A DNA stretch of 64,000 nucleotides from Xanthobacteraceae bacterium (GCA_019745775.1 JAIESR010000021.1:33420-97419); one strand, 5' to 3'; counted from the stretch's first letter, positions 19,053 through 28,247 are shown. Translations and numbers: made by a program. Notes: generated by a model from the letters alone, not told the origin.

Positions 19053-19140
19053 GGTGGTGCGCTTCGATTGGCTTGCGGGACGCCAAATCGACAGTTTCAC
19101 GATCATGCTGTTCAAGACCCCGTTTGCATGCGGGGCGAAG

Positions 19141-20829
19141 ATGATGAAAGCCAACGACGAGCCTCGCTTCGACATAGATGTCCTGCGCAAGTACGCAGGT
19201 GACAAGGTATTCGCGCGCGGTCGGGAGTATTTCAACGACGGCCAGGTGCAGATATTGTTGGTCGAACCCAAGCGCGTCGTCGCACAGGTCGCGGGAACGG
19301 AAGATTACCGCACCTTTCTCACGGGCCGCGGAAAGTCGATCGACGGCGAGTGTTCCTGCCCCGCCTTCGAAGATTGGGGATTCTGTAAGCACATGGTCGC
19401 GGTAGCGCTGACCGTCAACGCCATGGGGCGAGATGCGGAGGCTGAGGGCGCCGGCGCGCTCGCGCGCATTCGAGAGCATCTTAAGAGAAAAGGCGTTGAC
19501 GCCCTTGTCGAAATGGTCATGACGTTGGCCGACCGGGACCCGACCTTGTTGCGCAAGCTCGACGTGGCCGCTGCAACCGGGCATGGCGATGACAAGGCGA
19601 TTGAGGCGCGTCTGGGTAAGGCGATCGATCGGGCGGTCAGAACGACTCGATATGTCGAGTATGGTGAGGCAGGCGACTGGGCGGCCCACGTCGACGAGGT
19701 GCTGGACACGATTGCAGAACTCGCCTCGAACGGGCGCGCCGCGGTGGCACTGAAGCTCGTAAACCGAGCCATGCAAGGGATTGAGCAGGCAATCGGGAGC
19801 ATCGATGACTCCGATGGCGATTGCAGCGCACTGTTGGAGCGCGCAGGTGAAATCCATCGTGATGCCGTCCTGGAGGTGCGTCCAGAGCCTGTACAATTGG
19901 CTCGCGAGCTCTTTGCCCGCGCAATGAATGATGAATATGGCGTGTTCGGCAGGGTTGTTTCCGCTTATGCCGACGCGCTCGGCGAAACAGGGCTTGCCGA
20001 GTATCGCCGACTTGCGACCGAGGCCTGGGAAAAGTTGCCGCCGCGCACGGGCAAAGGGAAAAGCCGCGACACGACGCCCGAGCTCGACTATTTCGGGTTA
20101 ATGCGAATCCTCGACTATTTCGCGGAGCGCGATGGCGATGTCGATGCACGCATCGCTTTGCGCGCCAAGGATCTCTCCTCGCCGTGGGCCTACCTGCAAC
20201 TTGCGGAATTCTGCTTGGCGCAGGGCCGGAAGGAGGAGGCCCTCCGGCGCGCTGAGGAGGGGCTTTGGGTGTTCGAGGACAGTGGGCCAGACGTACGTCT
20301 CGTGCTGTTCACGGCCAAGCTTCTCATCGGCGTTGACCGCAAGCAGGACGCCGAGGCGCATCTGTGGCGCGCCTTCGAAACTGCGCCCTCGATCGAGCTG
20401 TACGAACGGCTTCGCAAGCTGGCGCCGAAATCGGCATGCGAACGTGCTGTCGCATTCCTGGAGGCCAGAACGAAAAGAGGGGAGCGCGTCTACTGGTTTT
20501 CCCGTTCCGACTTGCTGATCGAGATACTCATTCGCGAGAAAAAGTTCGACGCGGCTTGGGCGGCGGTCCACAAGCACAAAGCTTCAATCAATGTGAGGCT
20601 GACGCTTGCCGGAAAGACCAGTGCGACACGCCCGCGCGACGCGCTCGCCGTTTACAGCGAGCGCGTCGAGCAATTGGCGAACGGCGGCGGCAACACGGCT
20701 TACGAGGAAGCCGCAAAGCTTATCGGCCTCATGGCCCCCCTACAGACCGAAACCGAACGGAAAACTTATGTTGCAACTCTCAAGGCGCGTCATGGACGCA
20801 AGCGGAATTTCATGAAGCTCATGAGCTAG
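19141..20829 (+). CDS. SWIM zinc-finger protein
   Basis: 562 residues from the ATG at 19141 (a start at 19054 is open but adds residues without domain character). C71-x-C73-x8-C82-x-H84 is the SWIM zinc finger (CxCxnCxH), preceded by 'DIDVLRKYAGDKVFARGREYF', the usual lead-in strand. The remaining 450 residues are helical and repeat-like (for example 'AEFCLAQGRKEEALRRAEEGL'), suggesting TPR-type repeats. Such proteins are poorly characterised; SWIM fingers can bind DNA or proteins. It starts 88 bp after guaA but a functional tie is not evident. Codons are slightly less GC-rich than in guaA. Confidence 0.8.
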   Translation: MMKANDEPRFDIDVLRKYAGDKVFARGREYFNDGQVQILLVEPKRVVAQVAGTEDYRTFLTGRGKSIDGECSCPAFEDWGFCKHMVAVALTVNAMGRDAEAEGAGALARIREHLKRKGVDALVEMVMTLADRDPTLLRKLDVAAATGHGDDKAIEARLGKAIDRAVRTTRYVEYGEAGDWAAHVDEVLDTIAELASNGRAAVALKLVNRAMQGIEQAIGSIDDSDGDCSALLERAGEIHRDAVLEVRPEPVQLARELFARAMNDEYGVFGRVVSAYADALGETGLAEYRRLATEAWEKLPPRTGKGKSRDTTPELDYFGLMRILDYFAERDGDVDARIALRAKDLSSPWAYLQLAEFCLAQGRKEEALRRAEEGLWVFEDSGPDVRLVLFTAKLLIGVDRKQDAEAHLWRAFETAPSIELYERLRKLAPKSACERAVAFLEARTKRGERVYWFSRSDLLIEILIREKKFDAAWAAVHKHKASINVRLTLAGKTSATRPRDALAVYSERVEQLANGGGNTAYEEAAKLIGLMAPLQTETERKTYVATLKARHGRKRNFMKLMS

Positions 20830-20857
20830 CACCGTGCGCCGAGTCGAGATCGAGGAA

Positions 20858-21832
20858 CTATTGCTCGGGCTTGTAACCCGACCTGGCGATGATCGGCCCC
20901 CAGTATTCGAGATCGGACTTCTGGATATCGCGAAGCTGGGCGGGCGTGGTGGCGGTGGCAACCAGTCCGAGCGTCAGCAGCCGCTCCCGCGCCTGCGCAG
21001 GCCGCAGCATCTCGGCAATCGCCGCGGCGATCCGATCGGCCATATCCCCGGGCGTTTTGGCCGGGGCATAGAGCGCGTACCAGCTCACCCCCTCGATCGC
21101 AAAGCCTGCCTCTTTGAACGTGGGAACGCCGGGCACGACCTGCGAGCGTTGCCGGTCCGTGGTCGCCAGGATCCGAACTGTGCCGTTGCGGTGGTGTTCC
21201 GCAAGATCGGACGTCGAGGAGATGGCAACCGGCAGATGGCCGCTGACGAGATCGGTGATCGCCGCCGCCGAGCCGCGGTAGCTGACGTGGGTCAGGTCGA
21301 GACCGGCGATCCGGCCGAATTCAACGCCGAAGAAATGCGGCAGCGTGCCGGGGCTCGGCGAGCCATAGGTGCCCTTTCCCGGGTTGGCCTTGATCCACGC
21401 AATCAACTCCGTCAGCGATGTCGCCGGCACGCTGCGGGCGACCGCGAGTGCGAAGTCGAACGTGGCAACTTGCGAGATCGGGGTGAAGTCGGCGACCGGG
21501 TCGTATCCGAGCTTGTCGTAGACATGAGGATAGACCGACATCGGAGCGATCGGCACCATCAACAGCGTCGATCCGTCAGGCGCAGCAGCCTTCACGGCCT
21601 GAACTCCGAGCCGGCCGCCGGCACCGGTTCGGTTCTCGACGATGTATTGCCGCCCCGTTGCCTGGCGGAGGTTTTCGGCCACCAGGCGGGTCAACGCGTC
21701 GCCCTGTCCGCCGGCGGCGAACGGGAAGACGATGCGGCCGACCGAGCGATCAGGCTGGGCGCCGGCGGCGCCGGGGTGGGATGCTGCCAAGGCCAGAATA
21801 AGCACCGCCCGCACGCAGAACTTCAGAGCCAT
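20858..21832 (-). CDS. Bug/TctC family periplasmic substrate-binding protein
   Basis: 324 residues, second Bug paralogue in the window. Signal peptide 1-25 ends AGA|QPD; the ATG has GAAAGGA 8-14 bases upstream. Family motifs: 'IVFPFAAGGQGDALTR', 'NRTGAGGRLG', 'AAPDGSTLLM' and 'SYRGSAAAITDL'. No permease genes are near. A GST gene starts upstream on the same strand (stop 21881), 48 bp away, so the two may be one transcript. The ligand is unknown. It is only distantly similar to the copy at 2595-3569, so recent duplication is unlikely. Confidence 0.9.
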   Translation of the reverse strand: MALKFCVRAVLILALAASHPGAAGAQPDRSVGRIVFPFAAGGQGDALTRLVAENLRQATGRQYIVENRTGAGGRLGVQAVKAAAPDGSTLLMVPIAPMSVYPHVYDKLGYDPVADFTPISQVATFDFALAVARSVPATSLTELIAWIKANPGKGTYGSPSPGTLPHFFGVEFGRIAGLDLTHVSYRGSAAAITDLVSGHLPVAISSTSDLAEHHRNGTVRILATTDRQRSQVVPGVPTFKEAGFAIEGVSWYALYAPAKTPGDMADRIAAAIAEMLRPAQARERLLTLGLVATATTPAQLRDIQKSDLEYWGPIIARSGYKPEQ

Positions 21833-21880
21833 GAGCGCGATCCTTTCGCGGTTTGGCCGCTTGCCGGCTGCGATCTCGCG

Positions 21881-22684
21881 TCATGCCGCCAGCAGCCGTT
21901 TGACCTCCGGCCAGCTCTGCGCGCCGAACGTCCTGAGGTCGTTGGTCAGGTCGGGCGGGCACCAATCCCGCAGGGCCGGCTGGTAGGCCGGCCGCGCCTT
22001 GATGCGCTCGAACCAATCGGTGACCCGCGGTCGCTGCGCCGTCCACATCTCGGACATGCTCAGCATATCGAGCCGGGTCACGTAAGGGGTCATCGCGATA
22101 TCGGCGAGAGACATCGTGTCGCCGGCCAGCCACGGGCTCTGTTGCAACTGGCCCTCCATTTTCGCCAGGAAGCCATCATAGAGCTTGAATGCTCGTTCGA
22201 TCCGGGGCGCCTTGAAACCCTCCGTGACGATCACTTTCTTGCGCTCGTGCCATTCGGGCGTGACCGAGATCGGCGGCGTGCTGGCGAGGAACTTGGCGAG
22301 GCCGTCCGGTCCCAGCCGCGCGATCGTATGGCGGTGCGAGGATGCGAAAGTGATTTCTGCGCACATGGGGTGCAGCAACTCGTCGACCGCCTTGGTCCAC
22401 AGCCGCATCTCCGCGCGCCCGCGCGCATCGGCGGGCTTCAGGGGCGGCTCGGGAAAGATTTCGTCGAGGTACTCGCAGATGACGGTCGACTCGACGATCG
22501 TGTACCCGTCATGAACGAGGGTTGGGACGACGGCCTTCGGATTGCGCTTCATGTACTCCGGATCGAACTGCTCGCCCTTGAGAATGTCGATGTAGTGTCC
22601 CTTCCATTCGAGACGTTTCTCACCCAGCGCCAGGCGGACCTTGGCGGCGCAGACAGACGACCCGTGGTGAAAAAGTTCGAGCAT
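21881..22684 (-). CDS. glutathione S-transferase family protein
   Basis: 267 residues, slightly longer than usual (about 210-230). The N-terminal thioredoxin-like domain begins MLELFHHGSSVCAAKVRLAL, where Ser9/Ser10 or Cys12 could be the activating residue, and has 'NPKAVVPTLVHDGYTIVEST' with the cis-Pro and the ES glutathione-binding pair. The C-terminal helical domain holds 'SLADIAMTPYVTRLDML'. An insertion at about residues 110-165 lengthens the helical domain. It probably conjugates or isomerises small electrophiles. GGGAGAACGCCC precedes the start. Confidence 0.9.
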   Translation of the reverse strand: MLELFHHGSSVCAAKVRLALGEKRLEWKGHYIDILKGEQFDPEYMKRNPKAVVPTLVHDGYTIVESTVICEYLDEIFPEPPLKPADARGRAEMRLWTKAVDELLHPMCAEITFASSHRHTIARLGPDGLAKFLASTPPISVTPEWHERKKVIVTEGFKAPRIERAFKLYDGFLAKMEGQLQQSPWLAGDTMSLADIAMTPYVTRLDMLSMSEMWTAQRPRVTDWFERIKARPAYQPALRDWCPPDLTNDLRTFGAQSWPEVKRLLAA

Positions 22685-22797
22685 GGGCGTTCTCCCTGTC
22701 GCGTGTCGGCTAGTCTAGCGCGCCTCGGCGACGGCAGCGCGTTGATCATCGCGCCGGCCTGTGCGACCGATTGTAGCCACACTTGGGATCAGAAGAC

Positions 22798-23151
22798 ATG
22801 CCCGTCACCATCTACGGCATCAAGAACTGCGACACCATGAAGAAGGCGCGCGCCTGGCTCGACAAGGCGGGGGTGGCCTACGACTTCCATGACTACAAGA
22901 CATCGGGGATCGATCGCGAGCGGCTGGAGCGCTGGGAGAAGAAGGTCGGCTGGGAGACGCTGCTCAACCGTGCCGGTCAGACTTTCCGCAAGCTGCCTGA
23001 CAAGGACAAGAACGTGAGCGACGCCAGGACCGCGATCGCGCTGATGCTCAAGCAGCCGTCGATGATCAAACGGCCGGTGCTCGATCTCGGCCGCGACCGG
23101 CTCTTGGTCGGCTTCAAGCCCGAGTTCTACAAGGACGCCATTCGTGGTTAG
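22798..23151 (+). CDS. ArsC/Spx-type small reductase (YffB-like)
   Basis: 117 residues. 'MPVTIYGIKNCDTMKKARAWL' places a single Cys11 in the position of the ArsC catalytic Cys, with KPS-like 'IKRPVLDL' later. The second resolving Cys is absent, as in YffB, so glutathione or another thiol would be needed for turnover. Classical arsenate reduction is unproven for this subgroup. The start ATG at 22798 is preferred over 22783. It is convergent with DsbB: the two stop codons are one base apart. Confidence 0.85.
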   Translation: MPVTIYGIKNCDTMKKARAWLDKAGVAYDFHDYKTSGIDRERLERWEKKVGWETLLNRAGQTFRKLPDKDKNVSDARTAIALMLKQPSMIKRPVLDLGRDRLLVGFKPEFYKDAIRG

Positions 23152-23152
23152 T

Positions 23153-23707
23153 TCACAAGCGGCGCTTGAGCAGCTCGTAGTCGACCGGATTGTCGGGGCA
23201 GGCACCCAACCCGCATTCGACGAGGGTCGAGAGGACGTTGGCTGCGGTCAGCGCGATCACGAGCCAGACCGCGACGCGCGCAAACGTGCCGGCCTTCGGC
23301 TGGGTCGTATCGTCGGATTTGAACTGGCTGTCGAACAGCAGGACCGCCGCGATGGCGACGCTCGCGATGCAGAAGCCGATCAGCGCCCACGTGTAGTAGT
23401 GATAGCCGAACAGCGCCGAGCCGAAGCCGGGATCGCCGGGCATGATGTGCAACAGCACCTGGCGCGTCGCGAACGCCGCGCCGGCGAGCGCCGCCAGCAG
23501 CGACATCGCATAGTGGCTCGGCCGTGGACCGTGACGGATGTTGAGGATCGGGCCGATCGCCAGCAGCGCAAACTGGATGCGTTGCAGGAGGCACAGCGGG
23601 CAGGGGAGCTCGTGCCGCAGGAATTGCGCCGCGAACGCGGCCGCGAGGACAAAAGCGATGGCGTAGAGGCCGAGGGCATTGAGCGTGACGGCAAACGACC
23701 GCGACAT
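23153..23707 (-). CDS. disulfide bond formation protein B (DsbB family)
   Basis: 184 residues. Start ATG 23707. The first loop has CPLC (Cys36, Cys39), the quinone-linked pair, followed by the conserved LLQR. Five helices are predicted rather than four. The second Cys pair is not in the usual second periplasmic loop but at the C-terminus (Cys165, Cys170 in ECGLGACPDNP), which is therefore expected to face the periplasm. The protein should oxidise a DsbA-like partner or a dedicated substrate. A 52-codon membrane gene ends 7 bp upstream and is almost certainly co-translated. Confidence 0.9.
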   Translation of the reverse strand: MSRSFAVTLNALGLYAIAFVLAAAFAAQFLRHELPCPLCLLQRIQFALLAIGPILNIRHGPRPSHYAMSLLAALAGAAFATRQVLLHIMPGDPGFGSALFGYHYYTWALIGFCIASVAIAAVLLFDSQFKSDDTTQPKAGTFARVAVWLVIALTAANVLSTLVECGLGACPDNPVDYELLKRRL

Positions 23708-23714
23708 ATGTGCC

Positions 23715-23873
23715 TCAGAATGAAAGCTTGAGCACGTCGGTGGCGTGATGCAGATAGGTTGCGACACTGGCTGCGAGCGTTGCGCCGAACAGCACGAGCG
23801 CCACCGTTCGCGTCCCGCGCCATGCGGCCACGAGTACGACGGTGACGGCCAGAAACAGCGCGGCGAATTCCAT
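23715..23873 (-). CDS. very small membrane protein upstream of dsbB (DUF5993-like)
   Basis: 52 residues: M-E-F-A-A-L-F-L followed by two helices (about 4-17 and 24-40) separated by WRGTRT, ending 'HHATDVLKLSF'. GGAGG lies five bases before the ATG at 23873, an excellent ribosome site. The stop is 7 bp before the DsbB start (TGAGGCACATATG), so the pair forms a tight operon. From memory, proteins of this length and pattern (DUF5993) occur directly before DsbB-like genes; a role as DsbB partner is inference. Confidence 0.75.
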   Translation of the reverse strand: MEFAALFLAVTVVLVAAWRGTRTVALVLFGATLAASVATYLHHATDVLKLSF

Positions 23874-24002
23874 CGAAGCCTCCAAGTCGTGGAATCAGGG
23901 GCATTCTAATCCGGATTGACGCCTTTATCATCAGGCGGCATGGCTACCACCCACCTGAAAACGCCCAAGCACGTATAAGTTTGAACAACAAGGATCGGAT
24001 CA

Positions 24003-24779
24003 ATGGACATTTCGCTTTCCGGCCATTCGGCCATTGTCACCGGCGGCTCAAAAGGGCTCGGCTACGCCATCGCGATGCAGTTTGCGCAATCCGGCGCCGA
24101 CGTCGCCATCGCCGCGCGCGGGCGCCAGGCGCTCGACAAGGCGGTGAAGGACGTGCAGGCGGTCGCGAAGGGCAAGGTCATCGGCGTGACCGGCGACGTG
24201 GGGGTGCCGGCCGACATCAAGAAAATCTACGACGAGGCGGTCAAGGCATTCGGCAAGGTCGACATCGTCGTCAACAACGCGGGCACGTCGCGCAACGGCA
24301 AGTTCGAAGAGATCACCGACGAGGTCTGGCGCGAGGACATCGACCAGAAGGTGTTTGCCGCGATCCGGCTGACGCGGCTCGCCTGGCCCGCCATGAAGGA
24401 ACGCAAGTGGGGGCGCGTCATCAACGTGCTCAATATCGGCTCGAAGGCGCCGCGCGCGGGCTCGGCGCCGACCACGATCTCCCGCGCCGCCGGTGCGGCG
24501 CTCACCAAGGTGCTCTCGCACGAGGGCGCGCCGCACGGCATCCTGGTCAATGCCATGCTGGTCGGCTTCATCGAGTCCGACCAGCACGTGCAGCGCGCGG
24601 CGAAGGAGGGGATTCCGCTTGCCGAATACGTCGGCAAGCGCGCGAAGGACATTCCGCTGCGCCGCATCGGCAGGGCCGAGGAATTCGCAAACCTCGCCTG
24701 CTTCCTCGCCTCCGACGCCGCGTCCTACATCACCGGAACCGCCATCAATGTCGACGGCGGCCATTCGCCGGTGATGTAG
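24003..24779 (+). CDS. SDR-family protein with altered catalytic residues
   Basis: 258 residues. The Rossmann fold is clear: TGGSKGLG (13-20) and NNAG (91-94), plus the C-terminal 'ITGTAINVDGGHSPVM'. However the expected Ser, Tyr and Lys of the active site fall on Asn144, Thr157 and Arg161 in 'NIGSKAPRAGSAPTTISRAA'. So the protein may bind NAD(P) without normal SDR chemistry, or use another mechanism. It stands alone between the small DsbB operon and a VWA protein gene, with which it converges (stops 20 bp apart). Confidence 0.85.
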   Translation: MDISLSGHSAIVTGGSKGLGYAIAMQFAQSGADVAIAARGRQALDKAVKDVQAVAKGKVIGVTGDVGVPADIKKIYDEAVKAFGKVDIVVNNAGTSRNGKFEEITDEVWREDIDQKVFAAIRLTRLAWPAMKERKWGRVINVLNIGSKAPRAGSAPTTISRAAGAALTKVLSHEGAPHGILVNAMLVGFIESDQHVQRAAKEGIPLAEYVGKRAKDIPLRRIGRAEEFANLACFLASDAASYITGTAINVDGGHSPVM

Positions 24780-24799
24780 CGCTTCTTGGGAGAAAGTGC

Positions 24800-26164
24800 T
24801 CAGTATCGTGCGCCCGGCGCCGCCGGGTTCGAATCGAGCTGCCGCAGGAACTTGCGTTGCTCGCCCCGGGCGGCGGCCGACGGCGCCGGCGCGGCGACGA
24901 TGCCGTCATATTGGTTCTTGAGGTATTGCAGCCGGTTGGAGAGCGGCGCATAGGCGGCCTGGGCATCGATCTCCTGGACGTTCTGCGAAAACAGCGCCCG
25001 CGCTTCGCCATGGCGGCCCTGGTCGCGCAACGCGATAGCGGCGGCGGTTCGCGCCCGCACGCTCTGCTCGATCACCGACTCGATCACGGTGTTGTCGCGG
25101 CTCGCCGCGATTTCCGTAGCGGATTGGCTGAAGCGCGCGCGGACGGGCGCTTCGATTGACCGGCGTGAGCCATCCTGCGGCGCGGTATAGGTGACGCGCA
25201 CACGGCCCAGATCGGCGTCGCCACTGGCGGCGGCGTCGGCGGCGCTCTGGTCGATTTCGACCTCCATCAGCAGGTAGTGCTCGGTTGCCGCATAGATCTG
25301 GTTGAGCTGGAACTGCGCGGTCTGCCCGTCGATCCTGGCATCGCGGCTCAGCCCACGCACCACCCGCACGCCGGGCAAGAGATCGACGTCGATCGAGACG
25401 GTCTGCGCGCACGACGCCAGCACGTCGTCGAACTCCTTGTTGAACACCTGGATCAGGTCGGTCGAGTCCCCGACGAAGCTGTGATTGCCGTCGCTTGCGC
25501 GCGCGAGCTGGAGCATCAGGTCTTCGTTGTATTGCAGGCCGATCCCGATGGTGCTGACCGAGATTCCCTGCTGGAGCAGCTCGCGGCCGAGCTTGGCGAA
25601 TTCCTCCGGCCGCCGCGGACCGACATTGGCCTGGCCGTCCGACAGGAGCACGACCCGGTTGAGCCGGCGCGCCTCGAGATGGTGCTTCACCTGCGCGGCG
25701 CCTTCGATCACGCCGCCGTGGATCGCGGTCTGGCCGCGGGCGGTCACCTGCCGGATGCGATCGATGAAGGCGGCATGGTCGTCGACCGGCTGCGCCTGCA
25801 CCAGGACGTCGATCTTATCGTCGAAGACGACGACCGAGGCGATGTCGTTCTTGTCGAGACGGCGGATGGCGGCGGCCGCGGCCTCACGCGCCTGTACGAT
25901 CCGCGCGCCCTCCATCGAGCCGGAGCGGTCGATCACGAACGCGACGTTGACCGGCGTGCGCTCGGCCGGCTTGCGTTCGCAGCCGTTGAGACCGACGCGC
26001 AGGTAGTTCTTTTGTTTCTCGCCGCCCTTCATCACGCCTTGGGCGAAACGCGCTTCGAGATTGATCGGCTTCTCGGCGCGGGCCGGATGGTTCGAAATGG
26101 CGGCAACGGCAGCGACGCACGCGCAGGACAACATTGCGCGGAACGGAAATGTCGCGCGGATCAT
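24800..26164 (-). CDS. exported VWA-domain protein
   Basis: 454 residues. The ATG at 26164 follows GGGAGGGAC and starts a Sec signal (MIRATFPFRAMLSCACVAAV ... ARA). The von Willebrand A domain begins at 'VNVAFVIDRSGSM' with an intact MIDAS DxSxS (Asp79, Ser81, Ser83) and 'LLSDGQANVG' as the later metal loop. After the VWA domain come a beta-rich region and a C-terminal helix. MIDAS proteins bind a ligand through Mg2+ or Mn2+. Partner unknown. It is divergent from an exported NHL-repeat protein; a joint role outside the cell membrane is possible but unproved. Confidence 0.85.
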   Translation of the reverse strand: MIRATFPFRAMLSCACVAAVAAISNHPARAEKPINLEARFAQGVMKGGEKQKNYLRVGLNGCERKPAERTPVNVAFVIDRSGSMEGARIVQAREAAAAAIRRLDKNDIASVVVFDDKIDVLVQAQPVDDHAAFIDRIRQVTARGQTAIHGGVIEGAAQVKHHLEARRLNRVVLLSDGQANVGPRRPEEFAKLGRELLQQGISVSTIGIGLQYNEDLMLQLARASDGNHSFVGDSTDLIQVFNKEFDDVLASCAQTVSIDVDLLPGVRVVRGLSRDARIDGQTAQFQLNQIYAATEHYLLMEVEIDQSAADAAASGDADLGRVRVTYTAPQDGSRRSIEAPVRARFSQSATEIAASRDNTVIESVIEQSVRARTAAAIALRDQGRHGEARALFSQNVQEIDAQAAYAPLSNRLQYLKNQYDGIVAAPAPSAAARGEQRKFLRQLDSNPAAPGARY

Positions 26165-26384
26165 CGGAAGTCCCTCCCTCGAATCCGCCCCTGTGGTCAG
26201 GGTTCCCCCGCGTGCGGGCAAAATTGCGGTGGAAGGGTGTCGCGTCCGCGCCGGCGTGCGGGAAAGTTTCGGGCGGTCGCGATGCCGGGCTGTTCAGACG
26301 GCTATTGCTTCCGCAAAGCGGTCAAGCAAACTGAGGCCAATAACGATCGCGGCAATTTCAACGGCCGCACAAGGGAGGGTGCCA

Positions 26385-27524
26385 ATGTCAAAGACAATTC
26401 AAGCGCGTTGGGCGGCGGTTTGCGGCATCATGGTGGTACTCGGCAGCAGCGTGGTGACCCATGCGCAGGGGCCGTCGCACAATCCCTACCGTCCGGTCAG
26501 GGGATTGGCGGATGGAGGCGGGCCCAGCGTGCCGGGCGGGGAATGGGCGAGGCTGCCGGGCGGCCGTGAAATGGGACCGCCGGCGTCGGTGCATGTCGAT
26601 ATCGACGGCGAAAGCATCTGGGCATTCATCCGGTGTGACGAGACGAGCCCGGTGCCGTTCGCCCGTGGCGGCCGCTTTGGCGTCGACTGCATGAACAACG
26701 ACGGCACGCTCAAGCCGCACGACACGATCTACAAGTTCGACGCCAAGGGTAACGTGGTCAAAAGCTTCGGCGCGCAGATGTTTATCTGGCCGCACGGGTT
26801 GTACATCGACAACGAAGGCAACGTGTGGGCGACCGACGCCGGCTCCGAGGAGGCCGTCAAACGAGCTGCGAAGGCGGGCGTGCGGGTCGGCCATGTCGTC
26901 CGCAAGTTCAGCCCGGACGGGAAGCTCCTGATGACACTCGGGGAGCCGGGTGTCGCCGGCAACGACGAGGGGCACTTCAACGCGCCGGCCGGCGTGGTAA
27001 CGGCTCCCAACGGCGATATCTTCATCGCCGACGGTCATGGCACGAACAATCGCATCGTGAAGTTCTCGAAGGACGGCAAGTTCATCAAGGCCTGGGGCAA
27101 GACCGGCCACGCGCCGGGCGAGTTCCGGGTACCGCACTGCATCTCCATGGATAAGCGAGGAAGACTGTTCGTGTGCGACCGTTCCAATGCGCGCATCCAG
27201 ATCTTCGATCAGGACGGAAAGTTCATCGCGCGCTGGTACCAGTTCGGGATGCCGAGCGGCATCGCATTCTCGGTCAACGACGAGGATCTGATCTACGTGT
27301 TCGATTCCGAGTCGGACAATGTCGACAATCCAGGCTTCGAGCAGGGCATCAGGATCGGCGACGCACAAAACGGCTGGGTGCGCTACTTCATCCTCGATCA
27401 GGGCGGTCACCCGGGGACGAGAACCGGCAGCGGTCCGGAGTTCGGCACGGTCGACAAGTTCGGCAATATCTTTGCTGGGGAGCCGCGGCCGCGTGTTCTG
27501 CGGAAGTACGTGAAGGTGAGGTAG
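26385..27524 (+). CDS. exported NHL-repeat (peptidyl-hydroxyglycine lyase-like) propeller protein
   Basis: 379 residues. The ATG at 26385 follows AGGGAGGG and gives a Sec signal ending THA|QGP at about residue 27. An earlier in-frame start (26061) is rejected because it removes the signal. Repeats of 'GxxxxxPHGLYIDNEGNVWATD' (near 140), 'APAGVVTAPNGDIFIADGHG' and 'VPHCISMDKRGRLFVCDRSN' are NHL blades, and the pattern resembles the lyase domain of peptidyl-alpha-hydroxyglycine amidating enzyme. In bacteria this fold has many roles, so the reaction is not assigned. Probably six blades. Confidence 0.85.
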   Translation: MSKTIQARWAAVCGIMVVLGSSVVTHAQGPSHNPYRPVRGLADGGGPSVPGGEWARLPGGREMGPPASVHVDIDGESIWAFIRCDETSPVPFARGGRFGVDCMNNDGTLKPHDTIYKFDAKGNVVKSFGAQMFIWPHGLYIDNEGNVWATDAGSEEAVKRAAKAGVRVGHVVRKFSPDGKLLMTLGEPGVAGNDEGHFNAPAGVVTAPNGDIFIADGHGTNNRIVKFSKDGKFIKAWGKTGHAPGEFRVPHCISMDKRGRLFVCDRSNARIQIFDQDGKFIARWYQFGMPSGIAFSVNDEDLIYVFDSESDNVDNPGFEQGIRIGDAQNGWVRYFILDQGGHPGTRTGSGPEFGTVDKFGNIFAGEPRPRVLRKYVKVR

Positions 27525-27647
27525 CCGGGGTACGCACGCCGGCCCGGCGGGACCGGTTAACCATCGCCCGGGCAACGGTCGCGGGAACGGAGGCAGCGGC
27601 AGATCGCTCCCCTCCCGCGAGCGGGCCGCAGATGCTAAGAACCGCGC

Positions 27648-28232
27648 ATGGGTCTTGGCATCATGATCGTCGGGCTCGCCGTCTTCTTCGGCGTGCACAC
27701 CTTCACCACCATGCGCACGCAGCGCGCGGCGCTGATCGCGCGCATGGGCGAGGGGGCGTACAAGGGTGTCTACTCGCTGATATCGCTGGTGGCGATCATC
27801 CTGATCGGCTGGGGGTTCGCGCGCTATCGCGCGGCCGGCATGATCGAGGTCTGGGACCCGCCGCGCTGGCTGCGCCACGTCAACAATCTGCTGCTGTGGC
27901 CGGCTTTCGTCTGCATCGCGGCGGCCTATATCCCGGGCGACATCAAGCGGGTGCTCAAGCACCCGTTCCTGGTGGGCATCAAGCTGTGGGCGTTCGGGCA
28001 CCTGCTCGCCAACGGCGATCTCGGTTCGATCATCCTGTTCGGTTCGTTCCTGGCGTGGGCGGTCTACGACCGCATCAGCCTCAAGCATCGCACCGATCCC
28101 GGCGCGCCGGATTTCGGCCTCGGTGGCCGCGATTGCGATACCCTGGCGGTGGTGGTCGGAACGCTGGTGTATCTGGCGCTTGGTTTCTGGTTTCACCCCT
28201 ATGTCGTCGGCGTGCCGGCGTTCGTGAGATAG
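27648..28232 (+). CDS. NnrU family membrane protein
   Basis: 194 residues with five or six helices. 'LAVFFGVHTFTTMRTQRAALIARMGEGAYKGVYSLISLVAI', cut here at the repeat-like helix, and 'HPFLVGIKLWAFGHLLANGD' are typical NnrU motifs, with the conserved His residues. NnrU was first seen near nitrite/nitric oxide reductase genes but is also found in isoprenoid and carotenoid settings; no such genes are here. It precedes panB by 15 bp, so they are likely one operon, though I see no metabolic link. Confidence 0.9.
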   Translation: MGLGIMIVGLAVFFGVHTFTTMRTQRAALIARMGEGAYKGVYSLISLVAIILIGWGFARYRAAGMIEVWDPPRWLRHVNNLLLWPAFVCIAAAYIPGDIKRVLKHPFLVGIKLWAFGHLLANGDLGSIILFGSFLAWAVYDRISLKHRTDPGAPDFGLGGRDCDTLAVVVGTLVYLALGFWFHPYVVGVPAFVR

Positions 28233-28247
28233 GCGAGAGGTTCGACC

